Positions 48,364 through 58,871 of a stretch of DNA of 64,000 nt are shown here, in pieces (position 1 is the stretch's first letter; each line of letters opens with the position of its first letter). The stretch is from JBDTMT01 sp033764095. GTDB lineage: Bacteria > Desulfobacterota > Binatia > HRBIN30 > CADEER01. The notes below the pieces were generated by a model that saw only the letters and a list, made by a program, of their open reading frames with translations, made no database searches and had not been told where the DNA came from. Both the position numbers and the translations under genes were made by a program. The stretch is from NCBI GenBank assembly GCA_033764095.1, contig JANRJF010000458.1, forward strand, positions 1-64,000, written 5' to 3'.

Positions 48364-50373
48364 TCAGCGTGCGCGCACCTCGGCGCGGCGGTAGACCGGC
48401 GTGCCGCTCGGATCGGTCGGGCCCCAGCTCCAGCCATGCATCGGGATGACGTCCTGCAGATCGCTGATCCACTGCGGCGAGTCGTTCGAGTCGCCGGCCG
48501 ATGGCCACACCAGGATCACCGTGCAGAACCGCTGACAGCGACCGGCGGCAATCGCCTCGCGAATCTCGCTCTGGTCCTTCACATAGCTGACCTGCGGCAG
48601 CGTGAAGCTGCCCCAGTACGCTTCTGCCGTACCGGGCGAGGCGTAGACGAACACCGGCCCGGCCACCGCCGCCTCGCGTACGGCGTGAATCAGGTGGACC
48701 CTGTTGATGCCGAACTCGCCGTGCCAGTCGAGCAAGCGTCCATAGTAGTACGTCCGGATCGCGGCGAAGTTCAGCACCATCGCGGCGCTCGCCAGGGTGA
48801 GCATCAGCGCGGCCCGATGGCGCACGCTGGCGACGCGCTCGGCGACCACCAGCGCGCCGATGGCGGCCAGCCAGGCGACGAACATGCTGCTGCTGGTCAT
48901 GCGTCGCGCCACCGTCAGTGTGCCGCCGACCTCTTCCGGATACGACGCACTGGCGGGGAGGATGAAGATGAACAGACCAGCCAGGGCGATGCGTGCGCCG
49001 CGCTCGCGAATGCGCCACAAGGACGCGCAGATGCCGATGGTGAACAGGGCGGAGACGATCGGATCGAGTGCGGCGTGGTTCCAGCGCACGCCGTAGCGGC
49101 CGGCGTGCCCCTGGGTGACCTGCAGCAGGTTGAACGCGCCGACGGTGCCGCGCGCGATGCCCTCGACGCGCGACATCCCCGCCTGCTCCAGCAATTGGTC
49201 GCGCCGCGCCGCGACCGAGCGCGCCAGGGTGAAGGTCTTCGGGTCGTGTGCGAACTGTGCCGCGATCGGCGCGATGCCGATCAGCAGGGCGATGCCGAAC
49301 GCCAGCGCCAGCGGCACGACGCGGCGTCCGCGGCGCGGCGGCAGCAGGGCGTGGTCGGCGAGCAGTGCGACCGCCCAGGGTGCGGCGAACAGGGCGGCTT
49401 TGAGCCAGGCGGCGCCGATCGCGGCGCTGACGCCGGCCGCCGCCAGACACGACAGGCGGTTGGTGGCGAAGCCGAACAGGACCAGCGCCGTCGTCGCGCC
49501 GATCCAGAACATGTCGCCGGCATACTGGTAGTTGAGGCGACTCGTGATCCACGGCAGGCCGGCCCAGATCATGAACAGCGCCGCGGTCGCGGCGCTGGCG
49601 CGCGAGCCGAACAGCCGCACCGCGCAGTACAGCGCGCCGACCGCCAGCGCGCCGAAGAGCACGCCGGGGAGCTTGGCCGTCTGCAGGGTGTCGAGCCCGA
49701 GCCAGCCGAAGTAGGTGATGAAGAAGACGCTGATGTAGTGAAACACGCCGGTCAACGCGAGGTGGTCGACCCCGAAGCCGGGAAGGGCTGCGGATCGCAG
49801 CGTCTCCAGGGTGATGGCGAACACGCCGCCTTCGTCCTGCGCCAAGCCCGGCGGCCCGGTGGCGAGATCGGTGCCGCGCGCCAGCGCGGCGAGCGCGATC
49901 ACACCGCCCGCGGTCAGCCAATCGCCACGCGTCCACCCGAGCGCGATCGTCGCGCGCCCGCGGTCGCATAGATGCGCGGCGAGGATCACGCATGCCGCCG
50001 CCCCGCCCCAGGCGGTCAGCTGACGGAGGCCGAGCCCCGGAGCCGGCGGCTCGAACACGCTGAGCGTGGTGCGAACGGCGAGCACGACGGCGACGCAGAG
50101 CAGGCCGACCGCTAACTGCGCGGCGCGCGTGGACGTCAGCGGCGTACCGCCCTCCATGCGCGGCGAGATTGCGAGCAGCGCGATGCTACAGGCGATCAAG
50201 AGCCCGAGCGCTCGGAACGGCGTATCGCTGCCGTCGAGAAAGAACGCCGCCAGCAGTGCGGAGCCAGTCAGGCACACGGCCAATACTTGGCGCACGGCGG
50301 CTGGCTCTATCACTCGCGCCGCGCCAGACAACCGGTCGCGGCGATCAGCCTGCCGTGTACGTCGTGCGACCAC
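48364..50373 (-). CDS. Polytopic glycosyltransferase-39-like membrane protein
   Basis: 669 residues with about 11-12 hydrophobic helices. LAQDEGGVFAITLETLRSAAL in the first long loop is the acidic active-site style motif of ArnT/GT39-type transferases that use polyprenyl-linked sugars. A soluble C-terminal domain follows (HLIHAVREAAVAGPVFVYASPG). GTG start assumed at 50373; GTG 50313 is an alternative, since neither has a good ribosome-binding site. No sugar-modification genes nearby. Confidence 0.7.
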   Translation of the reverse strand: MVARRTRQADRRDRLSGAARVIEPAAVRQVLAVCLTGSALLAAFFLDGSDTPFRALGLLIACSIALLAISPRMEGGTPLTSTRAAQLAVGLLCVAVVLAVRTTLSVFEPPAPGLGLRQLTAWGGAAACVILAAHLCDRGRATIALGWTRGDWLTAGGVIALAALARGTDLATGPPGLAQDEGGVFAITLETLRSAALPGFGVDHLALTGVFHYISVFFITYFGWLGLDTLQTAKLPGVLFGALAVGALYCAVRLFGSRASAATAALFMIWAGLPWITSRLNYQYAGDMFWIGATTALVLFGFATNRLSCLAAAGVSAAIGAAWLKAALFAAPWAVALLADHALLPPRRGRRVVPLALAFGIALLIGIAPIAAQFAHDPKTFTLARSVAARRDQLLEQAGMSRVEGIARGTVGAFNLLQVTQGHAGRYGVRWNHAALDPIVSALFTIGICASLWRIRERGARIALAGLFIFILPASASYPEEVGGTLTVARRMTSSSMFVAWLAAIGALVVAERVASVRHRAALMLTLASAAMVLNFAAIRTYYYGRLLDWHGEFGINRVHLIHAVREAAVAGPVFVYASPGTAEAYWGSFTLPQVSYVKDQSEIREAIAAGRCQRFCTVILVWPSAGDSNDSPQWISDLQDVIPMHGWSWGPTDPSGTPVYRRAEVRAR

Positions 50374-50445
50374 CCGCGGTGGCCGACTCCGAGCACGGCG
50401 CGGTACACGGGCGGCGCGGCGTCGCGCCGCCGCCCGTCCGCCGGC

Positions 50446-51138
50446 TCACGCGAGGCCGGTCTCGCGCACGGTGATACTGAGGCGGCCCGGCGGCAGGCCG
50501 AGGTCGTCGGGTCCGCTGCCCGCCGCGACCCGCGGCACGCCGTGGAAGACGCGCCGGTTCGGGCCGCCGAAGACGATCAGATCGCCGGAGCACATCTCGA
50601 CGTCGGTGAACGGCGCGCCGCGCCGGTCGACGCCGGCGAGGCGGAAGCAGCAGCGGTCGCCGATCGCGATCGTCACCACCGGCGCCTCGCTCGGTTCCTC
50701 GCCATCCTGGTGCAGGCCGAGCCGCGCGCCGGGAGCGTAGAAGTTGACGATCGCCGCGTCGGGGCGGAAGCGCATCGCCGCGGCGCTGCCGGCGCCGTAT
50801 GCGGCGTCGACCGCGGCGCAGGCGAGCGCGGCGAGCGATGCCGGCAGCGGCTTGACCGGCGCGCCGTCGGTGTCGTCGGCGGTGCGCGAGTACACGTAGG
50901 GCTGCCAGTGCCAGCCGAGGCAGACCGACTGCACGCTCATCAGGTGTCCGGTGGGCATGCGCGGATGCCGCAGGCCGGCCGGCGGCGCCGCCCAGACGCG
51001 GAACTGCCGCACCAGCGCGCGCTGCGCGGCGCGGTCGAGCCAGTCGCCGACCTGCACGACGCCCGGCAGGACCTCGCGCCGGCCGCGCGGCGCGCTCGTC
51101 GCCAGCAGCGTGAGCTGCCCGCTCCGACCAACGGTCAT
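50446..51138 (-). CDS. alkB: AlkB-like 2-oxoglutarate/Fe(II) DNA/RNA demethylase
   Basis: Repairs alkylated bases. The HxD motif is LGLHQDGEE (His and Asp), the distal His is in RVFHGV, and the C-terminal GRLSITVR carries the 2-oxoglutarate arginine. NFYAPGARLGLHQD is the AlkB signature. Start at 51138 (MTVGRSGQL) fits homologue length better than the longer frame to 51216, though both are weak. Located 72 bases from the GT39 gene, unrelated. Confidence 0.9.
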   Translation of the reverse strand: MTVGRSGQLTLLATSAPRGRREVLPGVVQVGDWLDRAAQRALVRQFRVWAAPPAGLRHPRMPTGHLMSVQSVCLGWHWQPYVYSRTADDTDGAPVKPLPASLAALACAAVDAAYGAGSAAAMRFRPDAAIVNFYAPGARLGLHQDGEEPSEAPVVTIAIGDRCCFRLAGVDRRGAPFTDVEMCSGDLIVFGGPNRRVFHGVPRVAAGSGPDDLGLPPGRLSITVRETGLA

Positions 51139-51336
51139 CTCCGGCAGCGTCGTCGGGACCCCTCGTACGCCGCCGCGCGGCGCGCCATCGCGTCGGACGG
51201 TGCCCTGCGAACCCATGCGCCGCAGCGTAGCACGGGTGGCGCGGTGGGACTGGCTATCGGCGGACGTCGATCCGCGGCGCTGGCGGGTGCGGGACAGTCC
51301 CGGCGGCCGGAACGGGATCCGGCCGCCGGGCGGGGG

Positions 51337-53418
51337 TCAGGCGCTCGGCGCAGTGAGCCGCGCTTCGATCGCGCGGCGCACATCGACCGCCGTCGGGCTC
51401 GGTGACGTGCCGGCGACGGCCGCCTCGCCGAGCTTGTCCGAGAGCAGCAGGGCGAACAGCGCCTGCAGCAACGAGCCGCTGCCGCCGAGCTGGTCACCGC
51501 CGCCGCTGGCGGGGCCGGCGGCGCCGCCGCCGATGAGGATCTTCGGCACGACGTCGACGCGCGCCTGCTCGATCGCCGCGGCGAAGCGGGTCATCACCTG
51601 CTGGGTGAGCTGGAAGCGCGGCCCGCCGTAGGCGCGCACCTGTTCCTCGATCGCCATGGCCTCGGCGATCCCGACGCGGGCGGCGCGCTCGGCCTCGGCC
51701 CCGGCCAGCGCGGCGATCTTGCGCGCCTCGCCCTCGCCGAGCAGGCGGATCTTCTCCGCCTCGGCCGTCGCGAGCGCCTGGATCTGCGCCGCCTGCTGCT
51801 GGGCGCGGGCGTACTCGGCCTTTCCCTGGTTGGCCTGTACCTGGATCGAGAGCTCGGCTTCGGTGATGTGCGTCTGCTGCCTGGCGCGCGCTTCCGCCTC
51901 GCGCAGCTCGCGCTCCTTCACCGCCGCCTGCTGCTGGCGGTCGTAGGTCTCGATCTGCTCGGCGGCGATCTGTCGCGAGCGCAGCTGGGCGAGGATCTGG
52001 TCGATCTGTACGTCGCCCTTGCCGGACGACGGCGTGCCGATCAGCACCTCCTGCAGGTCGAGGTTGTAGCGCGCGAACTTCTCGCGCATCTCCTCGGCCG
52101 AGCGCTGCTGGATCTCGCTGCGCTCCTGCAGCAGCTCGATGAGCGTGCGGGTCTGCGCGACGTTCTTGAAGTACGCCGACACCATCGGGTCGAGCGTCTG
52201 CTCGACCAGGCGCTTGATGTCGCCGAAGCGCTGCACGACCAGCGGCGCCTTGCGGTAGTCGATGTGCACCACCACCGACAGCGGCAGGGTCGGCTCGAAC
52301 GCGTCCTTGGTGATCAGCGACACCTCCGCCAGGTTCTCGTCGAAGCGGTGTGCGCCGCTCTCCTCGCGCACCCACTTCAGGATGAAGTTGGTGGTCGGCA
52401 CGATGTTCACCTTGCCGGCGTACGTGTTGAACGCGTACTTGCCGGGCAGCAGCGGCGTCTTCCACACGCCGCGGCGGTCGACGTCGACCAGCTCGCCGTG
52501 CGCGTACTCCTCGCCCGACAGGTCGGCGCCGGCCTCGCCGGTGTACGACACCACCACGCCGACGTTGCCGACCTCGACGACGGTCTTGGCGATCGTCTCG
52601 ACGGTGGCGAACAGGCGGTTGACGAAGTACGTTCCCTCGACCAGCACCTGCAGCTGCCGGCCACGGCGGCCGCCGGCGGCGAGGAAGCGCTCCGGATCCT
52701 GGAAGTTGTTGTGGTAGCGCGGCTCGTCGGTCGGATCGTTGCCGACCGTTGGGGCGATGATCTGCCCGGCGGCCAGCGACGGACCGTCGTGCACGGTGAC
52801 GATGCCGACCAGGTCGCCGGTGAGGATGACCGGGGTGAAGCCGGCGCGTTCCTCGACCAGCTGCGCCATGCGGGTGAGCACCGCCTCCTCCGCCGTAACC
52901 AACGGCAGGCAGAAGACGCCGTCGTCGGTGATGACGACGAACTGCGCCAGATTGATCGCGTAGGTTCCTTCGCGCAGCACCTGGCGCTGCGGGCCGCGCT
53001 GGCCGCCGCTGCGCAGGAAGGTCGCCGCGTCGCTGAAGTCGGTGCCGGCGACGTTGCCCGCCAGCGCCTGCGTCGCCGGCAGCGGCTGGCCGTCGCGCGC
53101 GAAGACGTAGCCGAGGTGCCCCTGGGCGATCGTCACCAGTGGGACGATGTGGATGCGATACTGCAGCGGCACCATGAAGTGCAGGCCACCGCGCAGTACG
53201 TCGGGCTGGTAACCGGCCTCGCCGTCGAGCGCGATCAGGCCGTTCACCACCGAGCCGCGCTGGCTCCAGAGCTTTTCGACGATGCCGACGCGGCTGTTGG
53301 GAATGTACCGCACCGCGCCGACCAGCCACAGCAGCGCCACGAGGCCGAGCGGCACGGCCAGGTAGCTGGCGATGAGCCACGACCACTGGCGGGTTTCGGG
53401 ATCGAGAAACGGAAGCAT
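51337..53418 (-). CDS. Flotillin-like SPFH/Band 7 membrane scaffold protein
   Basis: 693 residues. One N-terminal helix (WLIASYLAVPLGLVALLWLVG), an SPFH domain (VGIVEKLWSQRG…), and a long Ala/Glu/Gln coiled coil (QQQAAVKERELREAEARARQQ … AEAEKIRLLGEGEARKIAALAGAEAERAARVGIAEAM) of the flotillin repeat type. C-terminus is Gly/Ser-rich. AAGGAG precedes the ATG. Likely organises membrane microdomains; no NfeD partner is adjacent. Confidence 0.9.
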   Translation of the reverse strand: MLPFLDPETRQWSWLIASYLAVPLGLVALLWLVGAVRYIPNSRVGIVEKLWSQRGSVVNGLIALDGEAGYQPDVLRGGLHFMVPLQYRIHIVPLVTIAQGHLGYVFARDGQPLPATQALAGNVAGTDFSDAATFLRSGGQRGPQRQVLREGTYAINLAQFVVITDDGVFCLPLVTAEEAVLTRMAQLVEERAGFTPVILTGDLVGIVTVHDGPSLAAGQIIAPTVGNDPTDEPRYHNNFQDPERFLAAGGRRGRQLQVLVEGTYFVNRLFATVETIAKTVVEVGNVGVVVSYTGEAGADLSGEEYAHGELVDVDRRGVWKTPLLPGKYAFNTYAGKVNIVPTTNFILKWVREESGAHRFDENLAEVSLITKDAFEPTLPLSVVVHIDYRKAPLVVQRFGDIKRLVEQTLDPMVSAYFKNVAQTRTLIELLQERSEIQQRSAEEMREKFARYNLDLQEVLIGTPSSGKGDVQIDQILAQLRSRQIAAEQIETYDRQQQAAVKERELREAEARARQQTHITEAELSIQVQANQGKAEYARAQQQAAQIQALATAEAEKIRLLGEGEARKIAALAGAEAERAARVGIAEAMAIEEQVRAYGGPRFQLTQQVMTRFAAAIEQARVDVVPKILIGGGAAGPASGGGDQLGGSGSLLQALFALLLSDKLGEAAVAGTSPSPTAVDVRRAIEARLTAPSA

Positions 53419-53782
53419 GGACGGACTCCTTCAGGGCGACAGACGAACGCGGCGTGCCCGCGAGGTGCAGGGCACGTGGTCGGACCCGCCCGGGCCCGAC
53501 GCCGGGGCGCGCCGCGCGCGGCGCGGCGCCCTATGCGCGACTCGCGATGGCGCTCGAAGCGGAGCGCGCGCGACAGCCGAACGGTGAGCGGATGATGACG
53601 ATCATCTCGTGCCCTCTCCCACTCTCGACGTCCACGCTAACGCACGGCGCCGCGGCGACAAGCGGGCGTCGCGCGACGCTCGTGGAAGCCGTCGGCACGG
53701 CCGCGCACCGGGAGAAAGGGCACGCGCCTTCACCGGCGGCCTCTGCTAGGCTACGGAGCCGCGACTCGGGGAGCCCAGCCTG
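53419..53782. other. Divergent intergenic region
   Basis: About 360 bases between the flotillin (minus) and DUF2339 (plus) genes. It should contain two promoters; I see no convincing small gene or operator. Confidence 0.4.
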
Positions 53783-56767
53783 TTGAGCCTGCTCGGCTTC
53801 ATTGCCTTCATCCTCGCGCTGATCGCCTGGCGCCGTACGCGCCGCCGCGACGATCTCGCCGAACGGGTCGAGCGTCTGGAGCGCGAGCTCGCGACGCTGC
53901 GCGAGCAGCTGAGCGCGGCCGGCGTCGCTGCGCCGGCGGTCGCCGCACCGCTGGTCGTAGCGAGCGCTACCGCGACGCCGCTGGCGGTGGACGCGCCGGA
54001 ACTGCTCGCCGAGGCCGAGCCGGCCGCCGCCGCGGCGGACGACGCGGCGCGGCCGACCCTGGAGGATCTGCTCGCCCCCGCCGCCGCGCCGCCGCCCGCG
54101 GCGCCCGCCGCGCCGGCGGCGTGGCAGAGCATCGACTGGGAGCGGCTCTTCGGCGTGCGCGCCGCCGCGGTGCTGGGCGGCATCGCCCTGGCGCTCGCCG
54201 GCCTGCTGTTCTTCAAGTACTCGATCGAGCACGGCCTGATCCCGCCGTGGCTGCGCGTCGTGCTCGGCACCCTGGTCGGCATCGGCTGCATCGGTGGCGG
54301 CGAGTGGACCTTGCGCCGGCGTTACGCGGTGACCGCCGACGCGCTCGCCGGCGGCGGCCTGGTGATCCTCTACGCCGCCTTCTGGGCGGCGAGCGTGCGC
54401 TACGACCTGGTGCCGATCGGCGTCGGCTTCGGGCTGATGATCGCGGTCACCGCCACCGGCTGCGCGCTGGCGGCGCGCCACCGGGCGCTGGTGACGGCGC
54501 TGATCGGCCTGATCGGCGGCTTCGCGACGCCGCTGCTGCTCTCGACCGGCAGCGATCGCCCGCTCGGCCTGTTCGGCTACGTACTGCTGCTCGACACGGC
54601 GCTGCTGGTGCTGGCGCAGCGCGGCCGCTGGCCGTGGCTGGCGGCGCTGAGCTTCGCCGCGACGCTCTTCTACCAGGCACTGTGGATCGGCACCCGCATG
54701 GGGCCCGACCGGCTGGCGCTCGGGCTCGTCATTCTCGGCGTGTTTGCGCTGCTGTTCGCGGTCGCCAGTCGACTGGCGCCCACCGAGCAGCGACGCGGCT
54801 GGTGGTGGACGGCGGCGGCCGCGGTGCTGGCGCCGTTCGCGTTCGCGCTCTACTTCGCCGTCGACGCCGACTTCGGCCCGTCGCTCAATCCGGTCGCGGC
54901 GCTGCTGGTGTTGCTCTCGTTCGCCGCCGCCTGGCTGGCGCGCGAACAGGATCAGCCGGGCCTCGCGGTCGGCGCTGCCGCCGCCAGCCTCGGCGTCTTC
55001 GCCGTGTGGGTGGCGGTCCGCGTCGACGGCGACGGCATCCAGCCGTGGCAACTGACCCTCTGGTGCGTGGCGCTCGCGGCGGCGTTTCACCTCTTCGTCG
55101 AGCTGGAGGGGACCGAAGACATACCGCCTGGCAGCCCTTCGCCGCAGGCGGGCGGAGCCGATGTGCGCGGCCCGATGCCGGCCGCCGTGCTCGCCGCCGG
55201 CGGCGGCTTCGTGCTCACCATCGCCGCGTCGCAGGCGGCGCAGAGCCTGGCGCCGTGGCTGGTCGGTTGGACGCTGCTGGCGGCGCTGCTGATCCGCCAC
55301 GCCGGCCGGCCCGGCCGCGCGCCGTTGCACCTGGTCGCGGCGCTCGGGGTCGGTTTCGCGCTCTGCGTGCTGCGCAACGCGCACGACGGCGAGGCGTGGT
55401 TTCCGTCGCTGACGGTGTACCTGCCGCTGACCATTCTCGCCGCCGGCGCCTTCCAGGCGGTGGCGCTGACCCGCGTCGAGGCCGCGGCGCAGCGCTTCGC
55501 CGAACATGCCGCGGCGCTGCTGCCGGTCGTCCTGCTGCTCTACCTCGAGGGCGATCCGCAGGCCCCGGCGGTGCCCTTCCTGCTCGGCACGCTGATCCTC
55601 GGCCTGCTCGCCGCCTTTGCCGGCACCCGCCTCGGCCTCGGTGTCTGGCTGTGCGTCGCGGTGGCGGTCACCGCGCTGGCGCACGACACCTGGAGCCGCG
55701 CGCTGCTGCTCGGCGACGATCCCGCCGCGCTCGCCGGGCGCGCGCTGCTTCTGCAAGCGGTGGCGGTGCTCGCGTTCACCGCCTGGCCCTTCCTGGTCGC
55801 CCGTCGCTACCCCCTCGACCGCCTCGCCTGGCCGGCCGCGGCACTGGCGGCACCGGCCTGGTTCCTGTCGCTGCGCCGGCTGTTCGAGCTGTGCTTCGGC
55901 GACGGCGCGATCGGGGCGCTGCCGGTGGCACTCGGCGTCGTGGCCGTGCTGGCGCTGCGCCAGGCGCGCGCGCTCGGCCCGCGCGAGGAGCCGCTGCGCA
56001 CCGAGGTGCTCGCCTGGTTCGGCGCCGTCGCGCTCAGCTTCGTCACCCTCGCCAGCCCGCTGCAGCTGGCGCGCGAGTGGATCACCATCGGCTGGGCGCT
56101 CGAAGGCGTCGCCGTGCTGTGGCTCTGGCGGCGTCTCGATCACCCCGGCCTCAAGTACTTCGGCCTCGCGCTGCTGCTCGCCGTCGCCGTGCGCCTGATC
56201 GCCAACCCGGCGGTGCTCGACTACTACCCGCGCCCCGCCTGGCGCGTCGTCAACTGGCTCCTCTACACCTACCTCGTCCCGGCGGCGGCGCTGCTCGGCG
56301 CCAGCAGCATCCTCGCCGAGCTGGAGCTTCCGCGGCTGCGCGACTGGGAGCGCGTCGGCTACGCGCGCGGCCGCGCCTGGGGCGCGATCGCCACCGGCCT
56401 CGGCGGGTTGGCGGTGATCTTCGTCTGGATCAACCTCGCCATCGCCGACTGGTTCAGCGCCGGCCCGAGCCTGGTGGTGAGCTTCGAGCGCCTGCCGGCG
56501 CGCGACCTCACCACCTCGATCGCCTGGGCGGTCTACGCGCTCGTGCTGTTGGTGTTGGGTGTACTGCGCCGCAGCATCGGCCTGCGCTGGGCGAGTCTCG
56601 GCCTGCTGCTGGTCACCATCGCCAAGGTCTTCCTGCACGACCTCGGCGAGCTGCGCGATCTGTATCGCGTCGCCTCGCTGCTCGGCCTCGCCATCTCGCT
56701 GATCCTGGTGTCGCTCGCCTATCAGCGCTTCGTCTTCGGCCCCGACGAGGCGGAGCAGCGCTCGTGA
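53783..56767 (+). CDS. DUF2339 polytopic membrane protein
   Basis: 994 residues; a coiled-coil N-terminus (LAERVERLERELATLREQLS), a Pro/Ala-rich linker, then about 25 hydrophobic helices. The WQSIDWERLFGVRAAAVLGG entry and FKYSIEHGLIPPWLRV segments are characteristic of DUF2339. TTG start with GGGGAG nine bases upstream. Function unknown; overlaps the following DUF3999 gene by GTGA, a well-known pair. Confidence 0.9.
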   Translation: MSLLGFIAFILALIAWRRTRRRDDLAERVERLERELATLREQLSAAGVAAPAVAAPLVVASATATPLAVDAPELLAEAEPAAAAADDAARPTLEDLLAPAAAPPPAAPAAPAAWQSIDWERLFGVRAAAVLGGIALALAGLLFFKYSIEHGLIPPWLRVVLGTLVGIGCIGGGEWTLRRRYAVTADALAGGGLVILYAAFWAASVRYDLVPIGVGFGLMIAVTATGCALAARHRALVTALIGLIGGFATPLLLSTGSDRPLGLFGYVLLLDTALLVLAQRGRWPWLAALSFAATLFYQALWIGTRMGPDRLALGLVILGVFALLFAVASRLAPTEQRRGWWWTAAAAVLAPFAFALYFAVDADFGPSLNPVAALLVLLSFAAAWLAREQDQPGLAVGAAAASLGVFAVWVAVRVDGDGIQPWQLTLWCVALAAAFHLFVELEGTEDIPPGSPSPQAGGADVRGPMPAAVLAAGGGFVLTIAASQAAQSLAPWLVGWTLLAALLIRHAGRPGRAPLHLVAALGVGFALCVLRNAHDGEAWFPSLTVYLPLTILAAGAFQAVALTRVEAAAQRFAEHAAALLPVVLLLYLEGDPQAPAVPFLLGTLILGLLAAFAGTRLGLGVWLCVAVAVTALAHDTWSRALLLGDDPAALAGRALLLQAVAVLAFTAWPFLVARRYPLDRLAWPAAALAAPAWFLSLRRLFELCFGDGAIGALPVALGVVAVLALRQARALGPREEPLRTEVLAWFGAVALSFVTLASPLQLAREWITIGWALEGVAVLWLWRRLDHPGLKYFGLALLLAVAVRLIANPAVLDYYPRPAWRVVNWLLYTYLVPAAALLGASSILAELELPRLRDWERVGYARGRAWGAIATGLGGLAVIFVWINLAIADWFSAGPSLVVSFERLPARDLTTSIAWAVYALVLLVLGVLRRSIGLRWASLGLLLVTIAKVFLHDLGELRDLYRVASLLGLAISLILVSLAYQRFVFGPDEAEQRS

Positions 56768-58794
56768 TCCGCACGCTGTTCACCTGTGTGCTGCTGGTCG
56801 CCGGCGTGGCGCACGCCGACGTCCCCGACCTGCGCCGGTTGTTTCCCTTCGAGCGGACGGTCGACGTGGCGCAGCCGGGCGTGGTGCGCCTCGCGCTGCC
56901 CGCCGAGGTCCTGCGCGCGACCCGGCCCGACCTGTCCGACGTGCGGCTGTTCGACGCCGACGGCCGCGAGGTGCCCTTCCTGATCGACACCGGCGAGCCG
57001 CGCGGCGAGCGCGTCGAACGCCGCCTCGAGCCGACCGTGCTCGATGCGCGCCGCGAGCAGATCGAGCGCGCCGATGCCCCGCCGCTCTACCGCGAGACCT
57101 ATGTCCTCGCCGCGCCACCCGACGACGCGCCGGCCTGGGAGTTGCTGTTCGACGTCGAGCAGGCGGAGTTTCTGCGCCGCCTGACCGTCGAGGCGGTCGA
57201 CGCCGACGGCAGCCGCCGACCGCTGCTGAAGGACGACGCCATCTTCCGCCTGCGCAAGCCGCTGTCGGCGAAGCTGCGCGTCGCGCTGCCGCTGCGCGGC
57301 GCGGCGCCGTGGCCGAGCCGCATTGCGGTGACGCTGGAGGGCGAGGACGGCCAGTACCTGCGCCCGCGACTCGCGCTGCAGAGCACCCGCGACCTGGCGG
57401 CGAACCCGCCGGTCGCGGTCGAGCTCGAGCCGATCAGCGTCGAGACGCGCGACGGGCGCTCGGTCATCGAGCTGGCCCGCCCCGGCGGTCTGGTGCCGGA
57501 TGCGCTGCGCCTCGACAGCCGCACGGCGGCGTTCTCGCGCGACGTCACCGTCTGGGATGAGCAGCCGGGGCAGCCGGCGACGCAGATCGGAGCCGCAACA
57601 CTGGTGCGGCTGCGCGGCGCCACCGGCGAGCGCGAGCGCGAGGTGGCGCTGCGCGCCGCCCGCGGCGACCGCCTGCGCCTGGAGATCACCGACGGCGACA
57701 GTCCGGCGCTGGTCAATCCGCGCGTCATCGCGCTGGTGCGCCAGCCGGTCCTGGTGTTCGCCGCCGACGCCAGCGGCGCCTTCACGCTGCGCTATGGCGG
57801 CGGCCGCGCCCACGCACCGCGCTACGACCTGGCGGCGCTGCGCCCGCGGCCCAATACGCCGCTCGACGCGGCGCGCGCCGCGCTGGTCGCGCCGGCCGAC
57901 CCGCCTGCCGCGCCGGCGACGCTCGGGCCGCAGGGTGACAATCCGGCCTACGATGGCGCCCCGGCGCTGGGGTTCGCGCTGCGCCCGGGCGCCGCGCTGG
58001 ATGCGCGCGCATGGGCGCTGCGGCGCCGCCTGGCGGTGCCGCAATCGCCCGACGGGCTGACCCGCCTGCGCCTGGCACCGGAGGACGCGGCCGCGGCACG
58101 CCCCGATCTCGCCGATCTGCGGATCGTCGACGCGCAGGGGCAGCAATGGCCGTACCTGCTGCAGCGCGACGCCGGGCGCTTCTGGCAGGAGCTCGAGGTC
58201 GATCGACCGCGGCGCGACGGGCGCCGCTCGACGGTGGCCCTGCGCCTGCCGGTCGCGCCGCTGACCATCGACCAGCTGGCGCTGGAGAGCGACGCGACGT
58301 TCGTCGACCGTCCGTTCCGCCTGCGCGGCAAGGCGCCGGACGAGACCGAGGTCGTGCTCGCCGACGGCCGCCTGACGCTGCGCGCCGAACGCCCGCAACC
58401 GCTCACCATCGCCTTTGCGCCGCAGCGGCTGAGCGAGCTGACGCTGGAGATCGACGACGGTGACGAGGCGCCGCTCGCCTGGCGCGCGGCGCGGGCGCGC
58501 AGCGTCGCGGCGGAGCTCTTCCTGGTCGCCCCGGCCGGCGCGTACTCGCTGCTGGTCGGCGCCGCCGACGCCGAGCCGCCGACCTACGACATCGAGCGGG
58601 TGCGCGACGTCGTCTTCGCCGTGCGCGGCGGCACTGCCGCGGTGGGCGCGCTGGAGGCGAACCCGGTGCACACGCTCGGCATCAGCGCGCGCGGGGGCTG
58701 GGCGACGCTGCTGCCGCGCCTGCTGCTCTGGGCGGCGCTGATCGCCGCCGTGCTGGTGCTCGGCGTGGTGACCCTGCGCACCGTGCGGCGCTGA
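56764..58794 (+). CDS. DUF3999 membrane-anchored protein
   Basis: 676 residues. Signal-like start (LFTCVLLVAGVAHADVPDLRRLFPFERTVD), a long periplasmic β-rich region, and a C-terminal helix (LLPRLLLWAALIAAVLVLGVV). The order with DUF2339 is the standard pair, suggesting an envelope complex of unknown role. GTG start overlapping the previous stop. Confidence 0.85.
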   Translation: MIRTLFTCVLLVAGVAHADVPDLRRLFPFERTVDVAQPGVVRLALPAEVLRATRPDLSDVRLFDADGREVPFLIDTGEPRGERVERRLEPTVLDARREQIERADAPPLYRETYVLAAPPDDAPAWELLFDVEQAEFLRRLTVEAVDADGSRRPLLKDDAIFRLRKPLSAKLRVALPLRGAAPWPSRIAVTLEGEDGQYLRPRLALQSTRDLAANPPVAVELEPISVETRDGRSVIELARPGGLVPDALRLDSRTAAFSRDVTVWDEQPGQPATQIGAATLVRLRGATGEREREVALRAARGDRLRLEITDGDSPALVNPRVIALVRQPVLVFAADASGAFTLRYGGGRAHAPRYDLAALRPRPNTPLDAARAALVAPADPPAAPATLGPQGDNPAYDGAPALGFALRPGAALDARAWALRRRLAVPQSPDGLTRLRLAPEDAAAARPDLADLRIVDAQGQQWPYLLQRDAGRFWQELEVDRPRRDGRRSTVALRLPVAPLTIDQLALESDATFVDRPFRLRGKAPDETEVVLADGRLTLRAERPQPLTIAFAPQRLSELTLEIDDGDEAPLAWRAARARSVAAELFLVAPAGAYSLLVGAADAEPPTYDIERVRDVVFAVRGGTAAVGALEANPVHTLGISARGGWATLLPRLLLWAALIAAVLVLGVVTLRTVRR

Positions 58795-58837
58795 ATTCCG
58801 CCTGGCAGGCTGACAGCACTTTCGTCTGTCGATTCGG

Positions 58838-58854
58838 CATAGCGCTGCGCTATG
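58838..58854 (+). promoter_or_regulatory. Inverted repeat CATAGCG-CTG-CGCTATG
   Basis: A perfect 7-3-7 inverted repeat 17 bases upstream of the PAS-kinase ATG; could be an operator or an RNA hairpin affecting translation. No clear promoter is assigned. Confidence 0.4.
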
Positions 58855-58871
58855 GTCGCCCCGTTCGCGCC

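Noticed and set aside
46330..49971. A 1213-codon plus-strand frame
   Set aside because: Its residues are Arg/Ala/Asp/Gln-rich and it lies antisense to the small protein, the caspase-like gene and the glycosyltransferase gene, all of which show real family motifs.
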